A DNA stretch of 64,000 nt from Hofstenia miamia (Eukaryota; Xenacoelomorpha; Acoela). Position 1 is the first letter of the stretch. Every line of letters starts with the position of its first letter. The notes under the pieces were generated by a model that did not search any database, was not told where the DNA came from, and worked only from the letters and a program-made list of their open reading frames with translations. The position numbers and the translations under genes were made by a program. The stretch covers positions 267,837-331,836 of the forward strand of contig SCFE01000018.1 in NCBI GenBank assembly GCA_004352715.1. The letters run 5' to 3'. Shown in pieces: positions 1-13,700 of this stretch.

Positions 1-3000
1 ATGTTTGTGTAATTAGTCGCTAGATGTTTGTGGGAGAAACGTTGTTTTAGCATTTCTTTATTCCATTCCCACATCGCTGACTTGAGGAGAAACTGCAGCG
101 CGCTTTAATTAACAATCTATCAACCTTAATTAATTCTTACTTTTATATATTAGATCTAAATTCATGTATTATTTACATCCATAATACTAGAAGGATTTGA
201 TTTCTTTTCTAAATTGATTAATTTTATACTTTAAAGTATATTCAATTTTTTAGAAATATTAAATTTGAAAAGTTTACCTAGTTGTTCAAAAGTTGTGTTT
301 GGGAATTTTTGTAATTTTCTAATAATGATCTTGACATCTTTCAGAGGATTCATTAAGCTAGAATTTTTGGATCTAAAGTGTTCGCAGGTTTAGCAAACCC
401 GGCTCGACCCCCATCCTGGAGTTGAAAGTTTATTAGCATTACATACTTAGCCTATCCAATCCGAAACGAAAACAAACAAAATTTGCATCTGAATCTGAGT
501 TGAGGATTCTAAAATTTGTTTAATAGTAATTTATCAAGGAAGTTATGGATGATATAACTCCTTTTGAAGAGTCATTACTAACGCTTTTTCAAAAAATTCA
601 CAAAAAATCTTCTTTGACGTCTAATTAGATTGGATGTATTGTACATTGCCTTTAAATATTTCTATGGAAAACCATTGTTTTTTCAAAATAGACACTGGTG
701 CTGGAGTTTTTATCCTTTTCAAATATAGTCTATGAAGCATTTAGGAAATTGAGATTTTGAAGGTTTCTAATATAGAATGTCTTCAGAATTTTGCTATTTT
801 GCTGTACGTATTTATTTTGAATAATTTTGAAAATTTATTTATCTTTAATTTTCATAAAAACACGAATTGAAACTAACATTTAAAAGAATTAATAAATTCC
901 TTTTCTGATTATTGAATATTGGTTTTGCTATTTTTACACCTCTGATATTTACATTAGCGTCCTGTAAGACAAACGAATAATTTAATATTTAATATTTCAT
1001 TCTAGTATGAGTAATCCTATACAATAGTGTCTTTTGAAAGTTCCGTAGTACAATCATTTAATATATGTAACGTAAATGCTAGTTATATCTAATTAATATT
1101 TGTGCTAATAAATTCAGAAGTTTCTTTAAAATAATATTCTTATGATGCTGTTTTAAGAGTCTCTATCTTTAACATTACCTTCCGAGGTATTCAGTAAATG
1201 CTCCGATTTAAAATCAATCAAAATTTTGAATAAATTCTAAACTAAAAATTGAAAAAAAATGGAAATAATTTGGGTGTATTTTTTAGTCGCACCGAGGTAA
1301 GATGTCACAAATTCGGTGGAGTAGTATACAGTATAACAACGGCTTCTTGACCTTCATATGTCACCACGTGACTGTGTTAGGTTTAAATTAAGGTTTATTT
1401 TATAAAAGGCGCTATTCAGTTTTTCGCCACACACCGCCTCAGAACTTAAAAACAATCGTGAAAAAAAGTCTAAAACGAAGTCATGAATCGATTTATTTCT
1501 TTAAAAACCGATTGGAATCCAAAAAATTCAAAGTCGCCACACCATTGCAAATTTTTATCTCAATGAGGTGTGTCATACTTTTATGGAATTTTTCCAAATA
1601 ATGTATAAAAAATTTCTTTGCAGTATTTACTTTTGCTACAAATGTTGAATTGCAAAAGTAGCAAGCAAAGGTTTTAATACTACATTTTTAATTATAGAAT
1701 TTGAGTGATATATTTAACCAGAAACACACATACTAAGCATTTAACTGTAGTTCTTAAACAGGTGTTATTTTTATCTATACGTGCCCTGTGGGTACTAAAT
1801 CCTAAATAACACCATCTAAATTATTTAGAAGAAATTGATGGTAATGCGTACAAAGCGCGAGTAAATGTTTCAGGACATATAGTGTATAGCAGTATCAAGA
1901 AACACTTGCGCAATCAGGTACTGTAGGGTGAAAAAATAGTGTTAACTGTTCTATTAAAATGTCAAAAAACTTGTGCGTGTGATTGGATTAGACGCCTTAT
2001 AGGTACATTGCAGAATGAAGGGATTTTCTCTGCATGTGTCAAAAACATTAGGTATTGCCAAGTCTGATACCATTTGCACAATATACAAGTTCGAAAATAT
2101 TTAATAATGTAAGGATGCGACCAGAGCGCGCTTAGGATTTTTAAAACGAGAGGGGTTTGACACCAATTTTTACAGAAAAAAATGCAATAAAGAAGTTTTT
2201 TGAAAACGAAAAATGTTAAATTTTGATGAAAGAGAGCATTTTTTATTAAGCGTTCGCAGCTGGCCTCAAAACACACCACTGGATGTGACAACAGTTGAAA
2301 AATCGAAAAATATCTCAAAGTTTCACGTGCTTGAATGCAAAACCCTAAAATTGTAACAGAAAGATTCAATATCCCATGGGAAGTTATAGCATGAGCATGG
2401 GTAAACACGCATGCTTCGCAACATATTTTTAGGGAATTTTACTAGTAATGTTTCTTTGATTGGGTCTTGTCTTTGATCAGTGTTAGACGCGTGTCGGATC
2501 GTTCGGGTGGGGTAGGGTCATGGCTTATTGTTAGACGTGCTGGGTCAGGTCGCAGGTCATTGATGAAATGTGCTATGTCGGGTGGCGGGTCAGTAAAAAA
2601 CTATCTTTTTTCCAATCTGATTATAAGCTAAAATCATTCAATTAGTTGAATTGTTGCCTTGCTTTAATAGAATGGGGATTGTTAAGATATAACTGTGCGA
2701 AGAAATTGTAAATTTCGAAAATTCAATTAGTTAGGCCTAAATATAACAAAAATTAAAAGGGAATTTTCTGCGTGATTGGTGGCAGCATATATTACTTAGA
2801 AACCTTTATGTGGTAGAGATATACATTTGATTAAGAATATCGAACAGATATTAAAGCTACACGCATAGAACAGGCACCCTAAATTAAGGGGAATTAAAAG
2901 TATGAATTCTTGATAATTTACATAAATATCACAATGAAACTATCGAAAAAAGTTTTTTATTTATATCTAGTTGATCACGAGCAGTAGTAAAGGTGAAAGA

Positions 3001-4529
3001 TTTTCAATCAAAGTACAAGGAAGCTCAGTGTTTATAATTACTTTACTTTGAATATCTACTCAATTATAGCTGGGTATGTTGTTACTTTTAATTTTGAGCA
3101 CTGTCTAAAACGTTTGCGTTTTTGAGGAGCTTAAGAATGATTTATCCCACTGTAGCAAATCTGTTGAAATTATTATGAAATGTTTATTTGACTTTAAGAG
3201 TTAAGAGATTTCCCTTTTTACCTAAACTCAAAGTATAATTCTTCTCATATTCTAAGTTTATAATTTGACTGAGCCATAACTTTAATAAAAGGTGTTCTGA
3301 AACTTATGCTCGTTACTGTACCTAAGGTTTTTTGAGGAACATTCAGTCCTATGAGATTTAAGGGTCCCAGTCCCATAAGACTGCGCATGGGAATTTAAAG
3401 AAACTGGGGCAACAGATGTCACAATAATAATTTGGCAAAAATATGTCAAAAAATGTTTTTGTGTATGATTGTAAAAAATAAGTAAGTTCAAAATGGATGG
3501 CACATGTACTTAAAAAACTTTAGAATTTGCACTGCTGACTAAAACTGCTGGGTCCGCCTCTGATATCCTAGTATTGTATTAAAGTAAATAAGAATTTTGT
3601 TGAATCATCTGTCATGTTGCACCCAATTATATTTCTTTGGCAGATATTTTTGTGCTTTGTTAGTTAAAATAATAACAGTTTTAGCTTGCTTCAAAAACTT
3701 AATGATATATGAAAAGCGAATTAGGGATCTAACTCTTTGCGAGGTTGACATCAAGGTTGAGTTTGCATCTCTAAACATTTTTATCCTAAATAATATAAAT
3801 CTCCTACAGTCTAGACTTTTGTCCAGATTATGAATGTCAAGATAGTTTTGCTTGTATTCCTTTAGTTTTTGAATAAATCAAGGCAAGTTAGGAAATATAT
3901 GAATGAAAATGGCTTCACTTCATGAACCAACAGACGACCGCGATCGATTTCTCATCATCTTTTTCAGAGGCCTATCTGTTTTCAATGGTACTTATTGTTT
4001 GATCAAGACCCTCCTCTTCATTTTCATGGGAACCTTTTCAAGAACAGGTGATAAAAAGCCGTGTACATGAAGACGATTTTAATAGTAGCATGCACATCAA
4101 TAATTGAATGTTCATAATGCATAATTGCTAAGTTTTTCTTGTGAAAGATATAAGCCTAATTTTAGAGTTAATCATTTTAAGAAAAACGTGAAGATTTTAA
4201 TAATTATTTTTGTTGTTATTAGATTTGTTATTAGGACTTGCAGAAGAAAAAGTTTATGAAAAATACTGTAGAAATGTTAATTATTTCTTTATTAAATTAT
4301 CTATAAGCATGTAGCTTTACGTATGTTTTAATGTACCATTTTGTAACAGATTCATTAAAATTACGGTTGGAAGCCGAGGCTTTTAGACTTGTTGAAGTAC
4401 AAACCATTTCGAAGTTTTTACATTACTACAAGTGATATTCATCCGATAATTTTATTTTGGTATTCATCCTGCCCCTGTAATATCTGTTCAAAACCAATTT
4501 AAATTTTACTTATAATTTTCTTTTTTCAG
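1..4529. other. AT-rich region upstream of FANCB exon, no gene recognised
   Basis: I see no convincing coding exon, RNA gene or bounded transposon here. Open frames are short, low in complexity and do not resemble known families. A locally GC-richer stretch near 2480-2595 has repeated GGGT/GGTC words and may be an old repeat. The FANCB promoter and any 5' non-coding exon, or a further N-terminal coding exon, should lie somewhere in this stretch. The splice acceptor that opens the first recognised exon (TTTTCTTTTTTCAG) ends at 4529. Confidence 0.5.
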
Positions 4530-4530
4530 A

Positions 4531-4783
4531 ATGAAGCTGGCCTTTAAGAGTCGAATCATTTCCATCGATTTGCAATCATCAGCTTTAATCCATGTGTCAG
4601 AATCGAAGTTTAATCCTGTCGGAGAGTTGAAAGTTCGTACGTTTGTTATACCTTTGTCTGAATCGATTTCCGAAGTTCTTTGGGTTGGATTTGTTTTCTC
4701 CAAAAACATAAAGCATCCATATCTACTTGCGAGATGTAATGAAATATCACTAGGTCTTTTCAAATTAAATATTCTTGAGAAAG
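4531..4783 (+). CDS. FANCB: FANCB exon a (first recognised exon)
   Basis: It follows a strong acceptor (polypyrimidine tract plus CAG at 4527-4529) and ends at AAAG|GTTAGT, phase 1. It codes for about 84 residues of alternating hydrophobic strands, including LWVGFVFSKNIKHPYLLARC and SLGLFKLNILEK. These line up with the human stretch ending in a FKLGYEMKDG-like element of the N-terminal beta-propeller. The ATG at 4531 is one base inside the exon, so it may be the true start after a 5'-UTR intron, or only an internal Met. Confidence 0.7.
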
Positions 4784-7700
4784 GTTAGTTCATAGCATGC
4801 CTTCATTGATTATTTTAAATTTCAATCGTGTTTGTTTGATTGTTTAACATGTTTTAGTTTCTTTACTTGTTTTTTTTATCTTTAATTCAAAATTCATACT
4901 ATAACATTTCGGCTACAATAATTATGGGTTTGAACATTCCGGATGTGAAATTTCACGATATTCTCGTTTGTTATTGCAACCAATCGAACTAAACAGTGTA
5001 TACTTAAACAGTGGCATAATTTGAACCGAATCATTATTAGGAAGTAGTGAGTACAGGATATTTCCTTTTCGTATTTCGAAATAATCCTCTTCCATGCATA
5101 TGTATATTGACAGGAGTGTAGCCATCAAATATAGTAATTTCTGTTTCATTGTGTAACATGTTAGTTAAGGGAACAATACGGTGGAAAATTTCTGAAAATG
5201 CTTTAATTTCTTAAACATGCAATCGTGAACAATAATTTGTGCACCGATATTTTAGTGACGTAGGGTTTTAGTTGGACATATGGATTTTCCTAGTAAAAGA
5301 TAATTGAAGGAACAGTTTAGTGCATTACATAATCGATTGTCAAATACAGACGAATGTTTACAATTAAAGTGGGAAATGTGAAAAAATATAAATTTTAAAA
5401 ACTAATGATTTTTCACATATACATGTGACGTAGGGTTTTAGTTGGAAATATGGATTTTCCTAGTAAAGAATTGAAGGAACGGTTTAGTGCATTACATAAT
5501 CGATTGTCAAATACAGACGAATGTTTACAATTAAAGTGGGAAATGTGAAAAAAATTTAAATTGTAAAAACTAATGATTTTTCACATATACATCTGACAAA
5601 CGGTTTTAGTAGGAAATATGGATTTTCCTAGTAAAAGAATTGAAGGAACGGTTTAGTGCATTACATAATCGATTGTCAAATACAGACGAATGTTTACAAT
5701 TAAAGTGGGAAATGTGAAAAAAATTTAAATTGTAAAAACTAATGATTTTTCACATATACATCTGACAAACGGTTTTAGTAGGAAATATGGATTTTCCTAG
5801 TAAAAGAATTGAAGGAACGGTTTAGTGCATTACATAATCGATTGTCAAATACAGACGAATGTTTACAATTAAAGTGGGAAATGTGAAAAAAATTTAAATT
5901 GTAAAAACTAATGATTTTTCACATATACATCTGACAAACGGTTTTAGTAGGAAATATGGATTTTCCTAGTAAAAGAATTGAAGGAACGGTTTAGTGCATT
6001 ACATAATCGATTGTCAAATACAGACGAATGTTTACAATTAAAGTGGGAAATGTGAAAAAAATTTAAATTGTAAAAACTAATGATTTTTCACATATACATC
6101 TGACAAACGGTTTTAGTAGGAAATATGGATTTTCCTAGTAAAAGAATTGAAGGAACGGTTTAGTGCATTACATAATCGATTGTCAAATACAGACGAATGT
6201 TTACAATTAAAGTGGGAAATGTGAAAAAAATTTAAATTGTAAAAACTAATGATTTTTCACATATACATCTGACAAACGGTTTTAGTAGGAAATATGGATT
6301 TTCCTAGTAAAAGAATTGAAGGAACGGTTTAGTGCATTACATAATCGATTGTCAAATACAGACGAATGTTTACAATTAAAGTGGGAAATGTGAAAAAAAT
6401 TTAAATTGTAAAAACTAATGATTTTTCACATATACATCTGACAAACGGTTTTAGTAGGAAATATGGATTTTCCTAGTAAAAGAATTGAAGGAACGGTTTA
6501 GTGCATTACATAATCGATTGTCAAATACAGACGAATGTTTACAATTAAAGTGGGAAATGTGAATAATATATACATTGTAAAAACTAATGATTTTTCACAT
6601 ATACATGTGACGTAGGGCTTTAGTTGGAAATATAAATTTTCCCAGTAAAAGATAATTGAAGGAACAGTTTAGTGTATTACATAATCGATTGTCAAATACA
6701 GACGAATGTTTACAATTAAAGTGTGAATATGTGAGAGAATAAAAATCGTATCCAGTCAACTGGAAAATTAACATATTGGTTGTTAATGTTGCTAAATTTG
6801 GAATGGTGGTGATAAGTAAATTCGGATTTGTGTCATATAGCGTAGAGTATGAATTGATCGCCAATGGAATTCAAATTTTAAGAGACGCTTTTCACAAGTT
6901 TTTTGAAATATTATATGTAAACATGAGGTATAAATTTCGGCAATTTCCAAATCGATAATATTTCAATAAAGTTTGTTTCTAAATATTTTAAATTTGAGGT
7001 GGAAACTGGATTGCAATTTAGGGTCTGTTTAGGCGCAGGTCAGGCGGATTGATCCGCTTGACTCGCTTATAAAAAAACTTTTTTTAGAATACTAAAAGTT
7101 GCAAGAATTTGTCCAGAACATTTATACACGTTTAAATTATTGGATAGTAAAGCAAATTAATATGGAAAACTTTTCATAAAAAAATATACTGTAAGTTCCG
7201 CTATCCCTTGCCAATCGATTGAAGTCACAATTTTGCATTGCATTACTTGAACAAAAGAGTTGTTTAGATCAATCAACAGAGTTTTTTCCTACTAATAAGG
7301 GGCTTATACTACCAGCAGACTTGACAAAACCGATAGCGGGGCCATTTAGTTGTAAGTCATTCATGCCAGATTGACATAGGGAGGACGTAAAACTGTTCCC
7401 TGTGGGCACCACTATTATTTTCACTAATGGAAGAATGACTCCCTTGAATTGATACCAATTGCTGTCTATTCATGAGAAACGATCGCACCAGATTTAAATA
7501 ATGAATGACTTAGCTCTCATTAATTGTGAAATAAAGAGACGGCGATGTACTCTGTTGAATGCTTTACTAATATCCAATTACAATATTCGAATAAACTCAC
7601 ACTCATTTTTTCAAGTTGTTGGCAAATTTCAAAAATACGAAGTAAAGCATAACTTGTCGATGATCCAAACTATTTAACTGTAATTCAACATGATCAGATA

Positions 7701-10700
7701 TAAAATGATAACTAACTATTTAAAACGCTTTAAAAAATATCTGTAAACAAATCTTTTTTGGTGTAATGACGTTTTGGAAGCAATTACTGTAGATAAACGA
7801 AATTATATGAAAATGCGAATGTCTAAAATTAGTTTAATTTTCGGCGGCTTCGGCTCAGGGTCTGGTTTGTAGTTACCGAGTTAATCAAATTAGCTTCTCG
7901 TGACGTTTGCCTAGCTTTGCCACACACAAAGTTAATGTCAACCACCTGAATGTCTTGAGTCGCGTCCTCATAATCCTGTCCTGTGCATTCAGCAAAGTTT
8001 CCAATTTCCGAAACTTTGGCATAAAGCGACAAATATTTAAGCTATGATATGTCAATATTTTATGCATTCTTGATACAGCAAATTCCTGTTTTTTTTTATT
8101 TGTGTGACACTGCATCTGAATCCTGAGAATTTATATGCTGCAAAATATATTTTTCAGAAATTTCGAGGTTCTTCTTTGCAATATATTAATTACAAAATCG
8201 TGGATCCAAGAGAGTTCTCATGCATTGATAAGAAATTTGTTTTGGTGTGCATTTTAACTGTATTCCTTCAACAAGCGACTTTGATAAAAGTTTGGTTATA
8301 GGTTGTTAATGCAGCTTCTTCATTTTATGTTTGAGCTTCTCCATAACGGGAATAACCAAGTTTATTGCAGGCTTCTTTTCAACACTCAGCATATCACTAG
8401 CCTCCTTAAATGGGGTCAAACACGCAACAATAGTAGCAATATAGTCAATATCTATAAGAGCAATTTCTCCAATGCATTCGTTAGTAGTGAACATCAAATC
8501 CTTCACAGCAGCATAATTATCAAGAAAAGATTTCAACATTCGCAAAATTGAGTGCCAGCGTGTCTTCACAACTTGCTTCAAGGAGTTTTCAAGCATATTG
8601 TTAAGTCGAGATTTCTCAATATACGCCACAATACGTTTAACAGCCGATATTTGATCCTTTATTTGCTGGGGTGCATTATCAATGCCGTACTGAAATGCCA
8701 AATTTAGATCGTGAGAACTGCAAGAAATTCTATCAAATAAATTGGTGAGACCATTAACTAACTTTGAGTCGTTATCCGAGATGATGACGTATTTTAAAGA
8801 GTCATGAATGTCAAGAGGCAAATAAAAGCTGAGCTTTTCCACAATATCCTTTTCAATATTGTAGGCATGATGACTTTACATGCTATATTCAGCAACACAT
8901 AACGTTCTTGTTACCATAACAAAATTAGCATCAACTATGGAAAAATGTAAGGCTGTGTAGCAACGTTGCTTGAACGCTGACTATAAGGGAAGCATATCCG
9001 TTTCCTGGCATTCAATCAGTTGTTTAATCTCGATTCTCCTCACGTTAAACATATCAAGTAAAACTCGCCGGCTTAGATTTGAAGGATGAAGAAACAACTT
9101 CGTAACATCAACTTTTCCGTATTTCGCTCCAACTCCGACATCAACAAGTTCCTGAGCTAAGTTAAGAAACTCTTCACCTTTTACAAAATTGAATGGTCTG
9201 TAATCTTGAGCACACATAGTTTACAACAGCTCTATTTACCTTTTCTTTTGTAACCATTATCAACGCTGGCGACATCGGATTTCTTTACAAAGACTTGTCC
9301 AAAGTTGACTGTGAATGTGGGATATTTGAATCATCTTTTCTAAACGATCTGGCATGCCGCAGAAGACCAGTAATGCAATCACTCGGTTTGTAGGTTATCG
9401 GTTTAGACATGAGTTGCAACAAACTAAATCACTAACAACAATTCCATCTTCATTGTTTATGCCTGTATATTTTTCGAAAATTTGAATTTTTCCACCAACA
9501 TGCTTCTTACGGCTACAGATTCCAGATTTTAATTTGGTATGCACAATAGTAATATCCATAGGCTGTTGTTAGCAGGACGCAGCCAAATGTGTTTGCAACA
9601 CCTTCGATATAATCTAATAATTTGCGTTTTATTACGTGAGTATGCTAGACAAAAATATTATTGTATTTGAAACATGTTATTGATTTTTGTTGGTCATGAC
9701 ATTCCTTCAATATTTGAGAATATAATGTCATTCTCGCAACACGTTTTAAATTATAAATAGTATTCTAAGAATTTGGGTTCAAGTGTTGCAACACTTTCGA
9801 CGTAATCAAATAATTTGCGTTTTATTACGTGAGTATGCTAGACAAAAATATTATTGTATTTGAAACATGTTATTGATTTTTGTTGGTCATGACATACCTT
9901 CAATATTTGAGATAATAATGTCATTCTCGCAACACGTTTTAAATTATAAATAGTATTCTAAGAATTTGGGTTCAAGTGTTGCAACACCTTCGATGTAATC
10001 TAATAATTTGCGTTTTATTACGTGAGTATGCTAGACAAAAATATTATTGTATTTGAAACATGTTATGATTTTTGTTGGTCATGACATACCTTCAATATTT
10101 GAGAATATAATGTCATTCTCGCAACACGTTTTAAATTATAAATAGTATTCTAAGAATTTAGGCTCAAAGGAATTGGAACGCCTCCCAAAGTTGTCACGAT
10201 TTTGTAGTGGTTTGTTGTTCAATGGGAAAATGTTTTCAAAAACAACTACAAAATAAATATTTCATTAATATGAATCACTACACATCAGTTGAACTGCAAA
10301 ATATTATAATAATCCTGTATATACCCTTTTAATTAATAATTGACGTCAGGGTAAATGTCAGCAGAGGCGGCAGGGGTGTTTGAAAATTGATTTTTGACAA
10401 ACAATCAATTATTTTGAAAAGAAACAATTAAATTGATATTGCAAAAAAATAATCAATTAATTGCAATTAATTGGTAAAATTCTAATTCTCCAAACGAGTT
10501 CTTCATCCCAAAATCGAGCATTCATTTTCAAAAAAAGTTGTTCTTCGAGGTGAATGGGGATTTTGTCTGTGGTCATTGTAGGTGAATTTGTCTCCGCTGA
10601 AAAAGCGTTCTATAATATTCGAAGTCGGGAGAAGAAATTTTGTACATAGATACCCTTCTTTTCCAAATTGGTTATTCTCAATTCGTCTTTTTTTCAAAAT

Positions 10701-13700
10701 ACCACTAGCAAAATCCTCTTGCTCGATAATGTAAGCATCTTCGGAGCTGGAAGCCAGCTGTTTCAGACAACATTTTGAATTTTGATGATGGCACTTTCAA
10801 AAATGCACAATATTGGCATCGATTTCCAAGTATTTTTTCATAACTGGATATTCCGTCATTATTGCATCAAACAATAGACGAACTTCGGCCAGGCAAATAT
10901 CTTCCCGTTGAACTGAGTGAAATTTCTCGAAATGCTTTTCAACAGCTGCATTTTCTTTTGGAATCGGTATGAAATCAATCAAAATCGGATCTGAAGCAAA
11001 TTCGTGCTGGTTCAGTATTTCGCGCATTTCGCCATAGCGAGATAGACTTGCTTCTGTGCTATACCATCGTGTATCTTGCTTTTGAATTAGATTCAGTTGG
11101 GGTTTTCGCTTTAATTTGGCTGCAAGTTTCAATTGTTTGAGTTTGCCCGTCAATGAATTGAGTTTTGATAAGATTTCATTTCAGGGCTTCTGAAACTCTT
11201 GAACAGGCAGGATCAATTTGTGAGACAAACATCCGATTAGTGGCAAATTGCATTTAGACGCTAAAGATTTATTGACACTGACGTTATCACCGATAATTGC
11301 AACAACATTTTCCCATGTTTTACCGTACACGCCAAAAACCCATTCAATATACTCATAATGTTGATTTGTTCCGAAGCTGATATTAATTTCCGTATCCAAT
11401 GTGAACGAGAATGGTAAAAACGCCAAAAGTATTTTCTCATAACCACATATTTGTTGGGGATCGGGAAACGTTGCATATATGCCCACAAAATTATTTGGAA
11501 GATTTTGTCCAACCGTCGATCACAATTGCAATTTTGTCTGGCAATTGATTTCTCAATTTCTTTTGTAATATCCCCCAAATACTTTCTTAGTGTGTATTCT
11601 GATATGCTTTCAAGACGTGAGTATTCCCACACAATTGGGTCTTCAACATAATTAAATGGCCGTAAACCCTCGCAAACCTGCCTCAACCATCCATAAATAT
11701 TTCTGCCTTTTCTATTTTAAGATCCTTCAACAACAAAATTGTCAAGGGATTGTTGTTGGGTGCAAGTGGATGTTGTTGTTTGATCGGACGCCGGATGCTG
11801 TTTTTTAATATGGTTCATAAGGTTGCTCCATCCTGTATTTTTTTTCTGAACCAATATTTTGCCGCATTTACATTTCCAAGATCCAGTAGTGGCATCTGTT
11901 TGAGTGAAATATTTCATACATAGTGTTTTAGGCGGCATAGTGAACAAATTTCTTACTTGCTAGCACGCGGCTTACTTTAAATCTTAGACGCGGGAATATT
12001 CAAAGATCAAACATTGTGTGTGAACAAGAAGCGGAGATCAAAATTCAGATTATCCGAAGCTAAATTTAGCCTAATTTTAAAGTACAATGAATTGCAATTA
12101 ATTTTTCGAAGATAATCAATTGCAGTCGCTAACAATCAATCAATTTAATTGCAATTAATATAATTTCAAACACCCTGAGAGGCGGTATTCTTTATTAACA
12201 AGAGTTAACAGTTTGTGTTGAACTTTAAAGTCAGGGTCTCTACCCTTTTATAGTAAAGGCAGCTGATATTTTAGAAGGCGGCCGCCCTTTAATAAGCTCC
12301 AATGAACACTACTTTGACAATGATTGACATTTTAAAAAGTTAGTCTTGCTATTTTTAATAAGCTGCAAATTTATAAAACAATTTATATAATTAGGCAAAA
12401 AAATTTAAGCTTTATTGCTCTAGCGATTTTAAAAAATTGCACCCGCTCCCAGTTCAGATTTTACTCGCAAGACTCTGTCATAAATTTTGTAGAGCAAGAT
12501 TAATTTGTCCAAAAGACAATTTTTTTCACACTTTTTTCCTGATCAAGCTAACTTTCTACTTAAAGTGCAAACAGAGTTTTCGTCAATTATCAAATGATGA
12601 TCTATCACGTTATGCCAGCAACGATAATCTTTTTGAAAACATTATAGTTGCAAGTCGTCAACAATTGCTAACAGTTGTTGATCATTTTTAGCAAAATTTA
12701 TTTCTACACCAACCTTCAAAAATCATTTTAATTTCAGAAATAGTTGATTCTGAACATTTACGGGACATCTGAGTTTACGATATTTAAATTAAGTTGACTA
12801 ACACTATATTGATTAGACTGCATCATAAAACCTCTTTATAATCAGAAAAAGAAAATGCTTTTTTGTTGCCTTTTTAGTAACAAACCAACTTTTTTAGTAT
12901 CTGGTAAACTATTGACTTAGTAAGATGTAGGTTTTGCACTTTTAGTTTTAATATTCACTTTTAAAAATACTGTTATATATTTAGAGAATATTTGTAAATT
13001 GAAATTTGGGAATATCTTCGATATTAAACAGGGATGGATGATTAATATCACTTGATGTATATATCAGGATATTTATAATGATACTCTTGAAAAATATCAT
13101 TATATATGCATATATATACATGTATATATATATANCAGTCATTTTTTCAATCTTATTTAGTAGAAATTTTTCAAATATTAATTCATTATCTATCTCCACT
13201 CCTAAATAGCTGACTGATTCACTTTGCTTTATTGACTCATTTAGTTCTATATCATTTATTAGATTTCTTTGTGCCTTCGGTGAAAAAATTATAAATTGAG
13301 TTTTTTCAATATTTAGTTTAAGTTGATTATTTGTAAAATAATAGTTTAATTTTTCTACATCTGTTTGGAGGTTTTGTAGCATCAAAAGCATTTTTTGCGG
13401 TACTTATTAGGCATGTGTCGTCGGCATATTGGTAAATGTCGCTGTGTTTAACATGTTTTATTATATCATTCACAAAGATAGCAAATAAAATAGGGCCAAG
13501 TACAGTACCTTGGGGCACCCCACGGTCAGTCGCAACATAACTCTATTTTTTACTGTTTAATATTACATGCTGCTGTCTATTTCTTAAGAAGTTCATGATT
13601 AAATTAATTGAGTTAGCACCAAAATTATAATTTATAAGCTTGTCTTGCAAGATTTCGCAATTCATTGAATTGAATGCCTTACTTAAATCTAGTAATGCTA

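Noticed and set aside
3909-4070. 53-codon plus-strand frame (MASLHEPTDDRDRF...) as the missing first FANCB exon
   Set aside because: Its best donor (AACAG|GTGATA) leaves phase 1, which gives an immediate stop when joined to the acceptor at 4529. The similarity to the FANCB N-terminus is too weak.
4506-4763. Minus-strand open frame overlapping FANCB exon a
   Set aside because: It mirrors the real plus-strand exon. It has no splice support or family resemblance.
5250-6745. CRISPR-like array
   Set aside because: The whole 169-bp unit repeats with no unique spacers. It is a tandem satellite.
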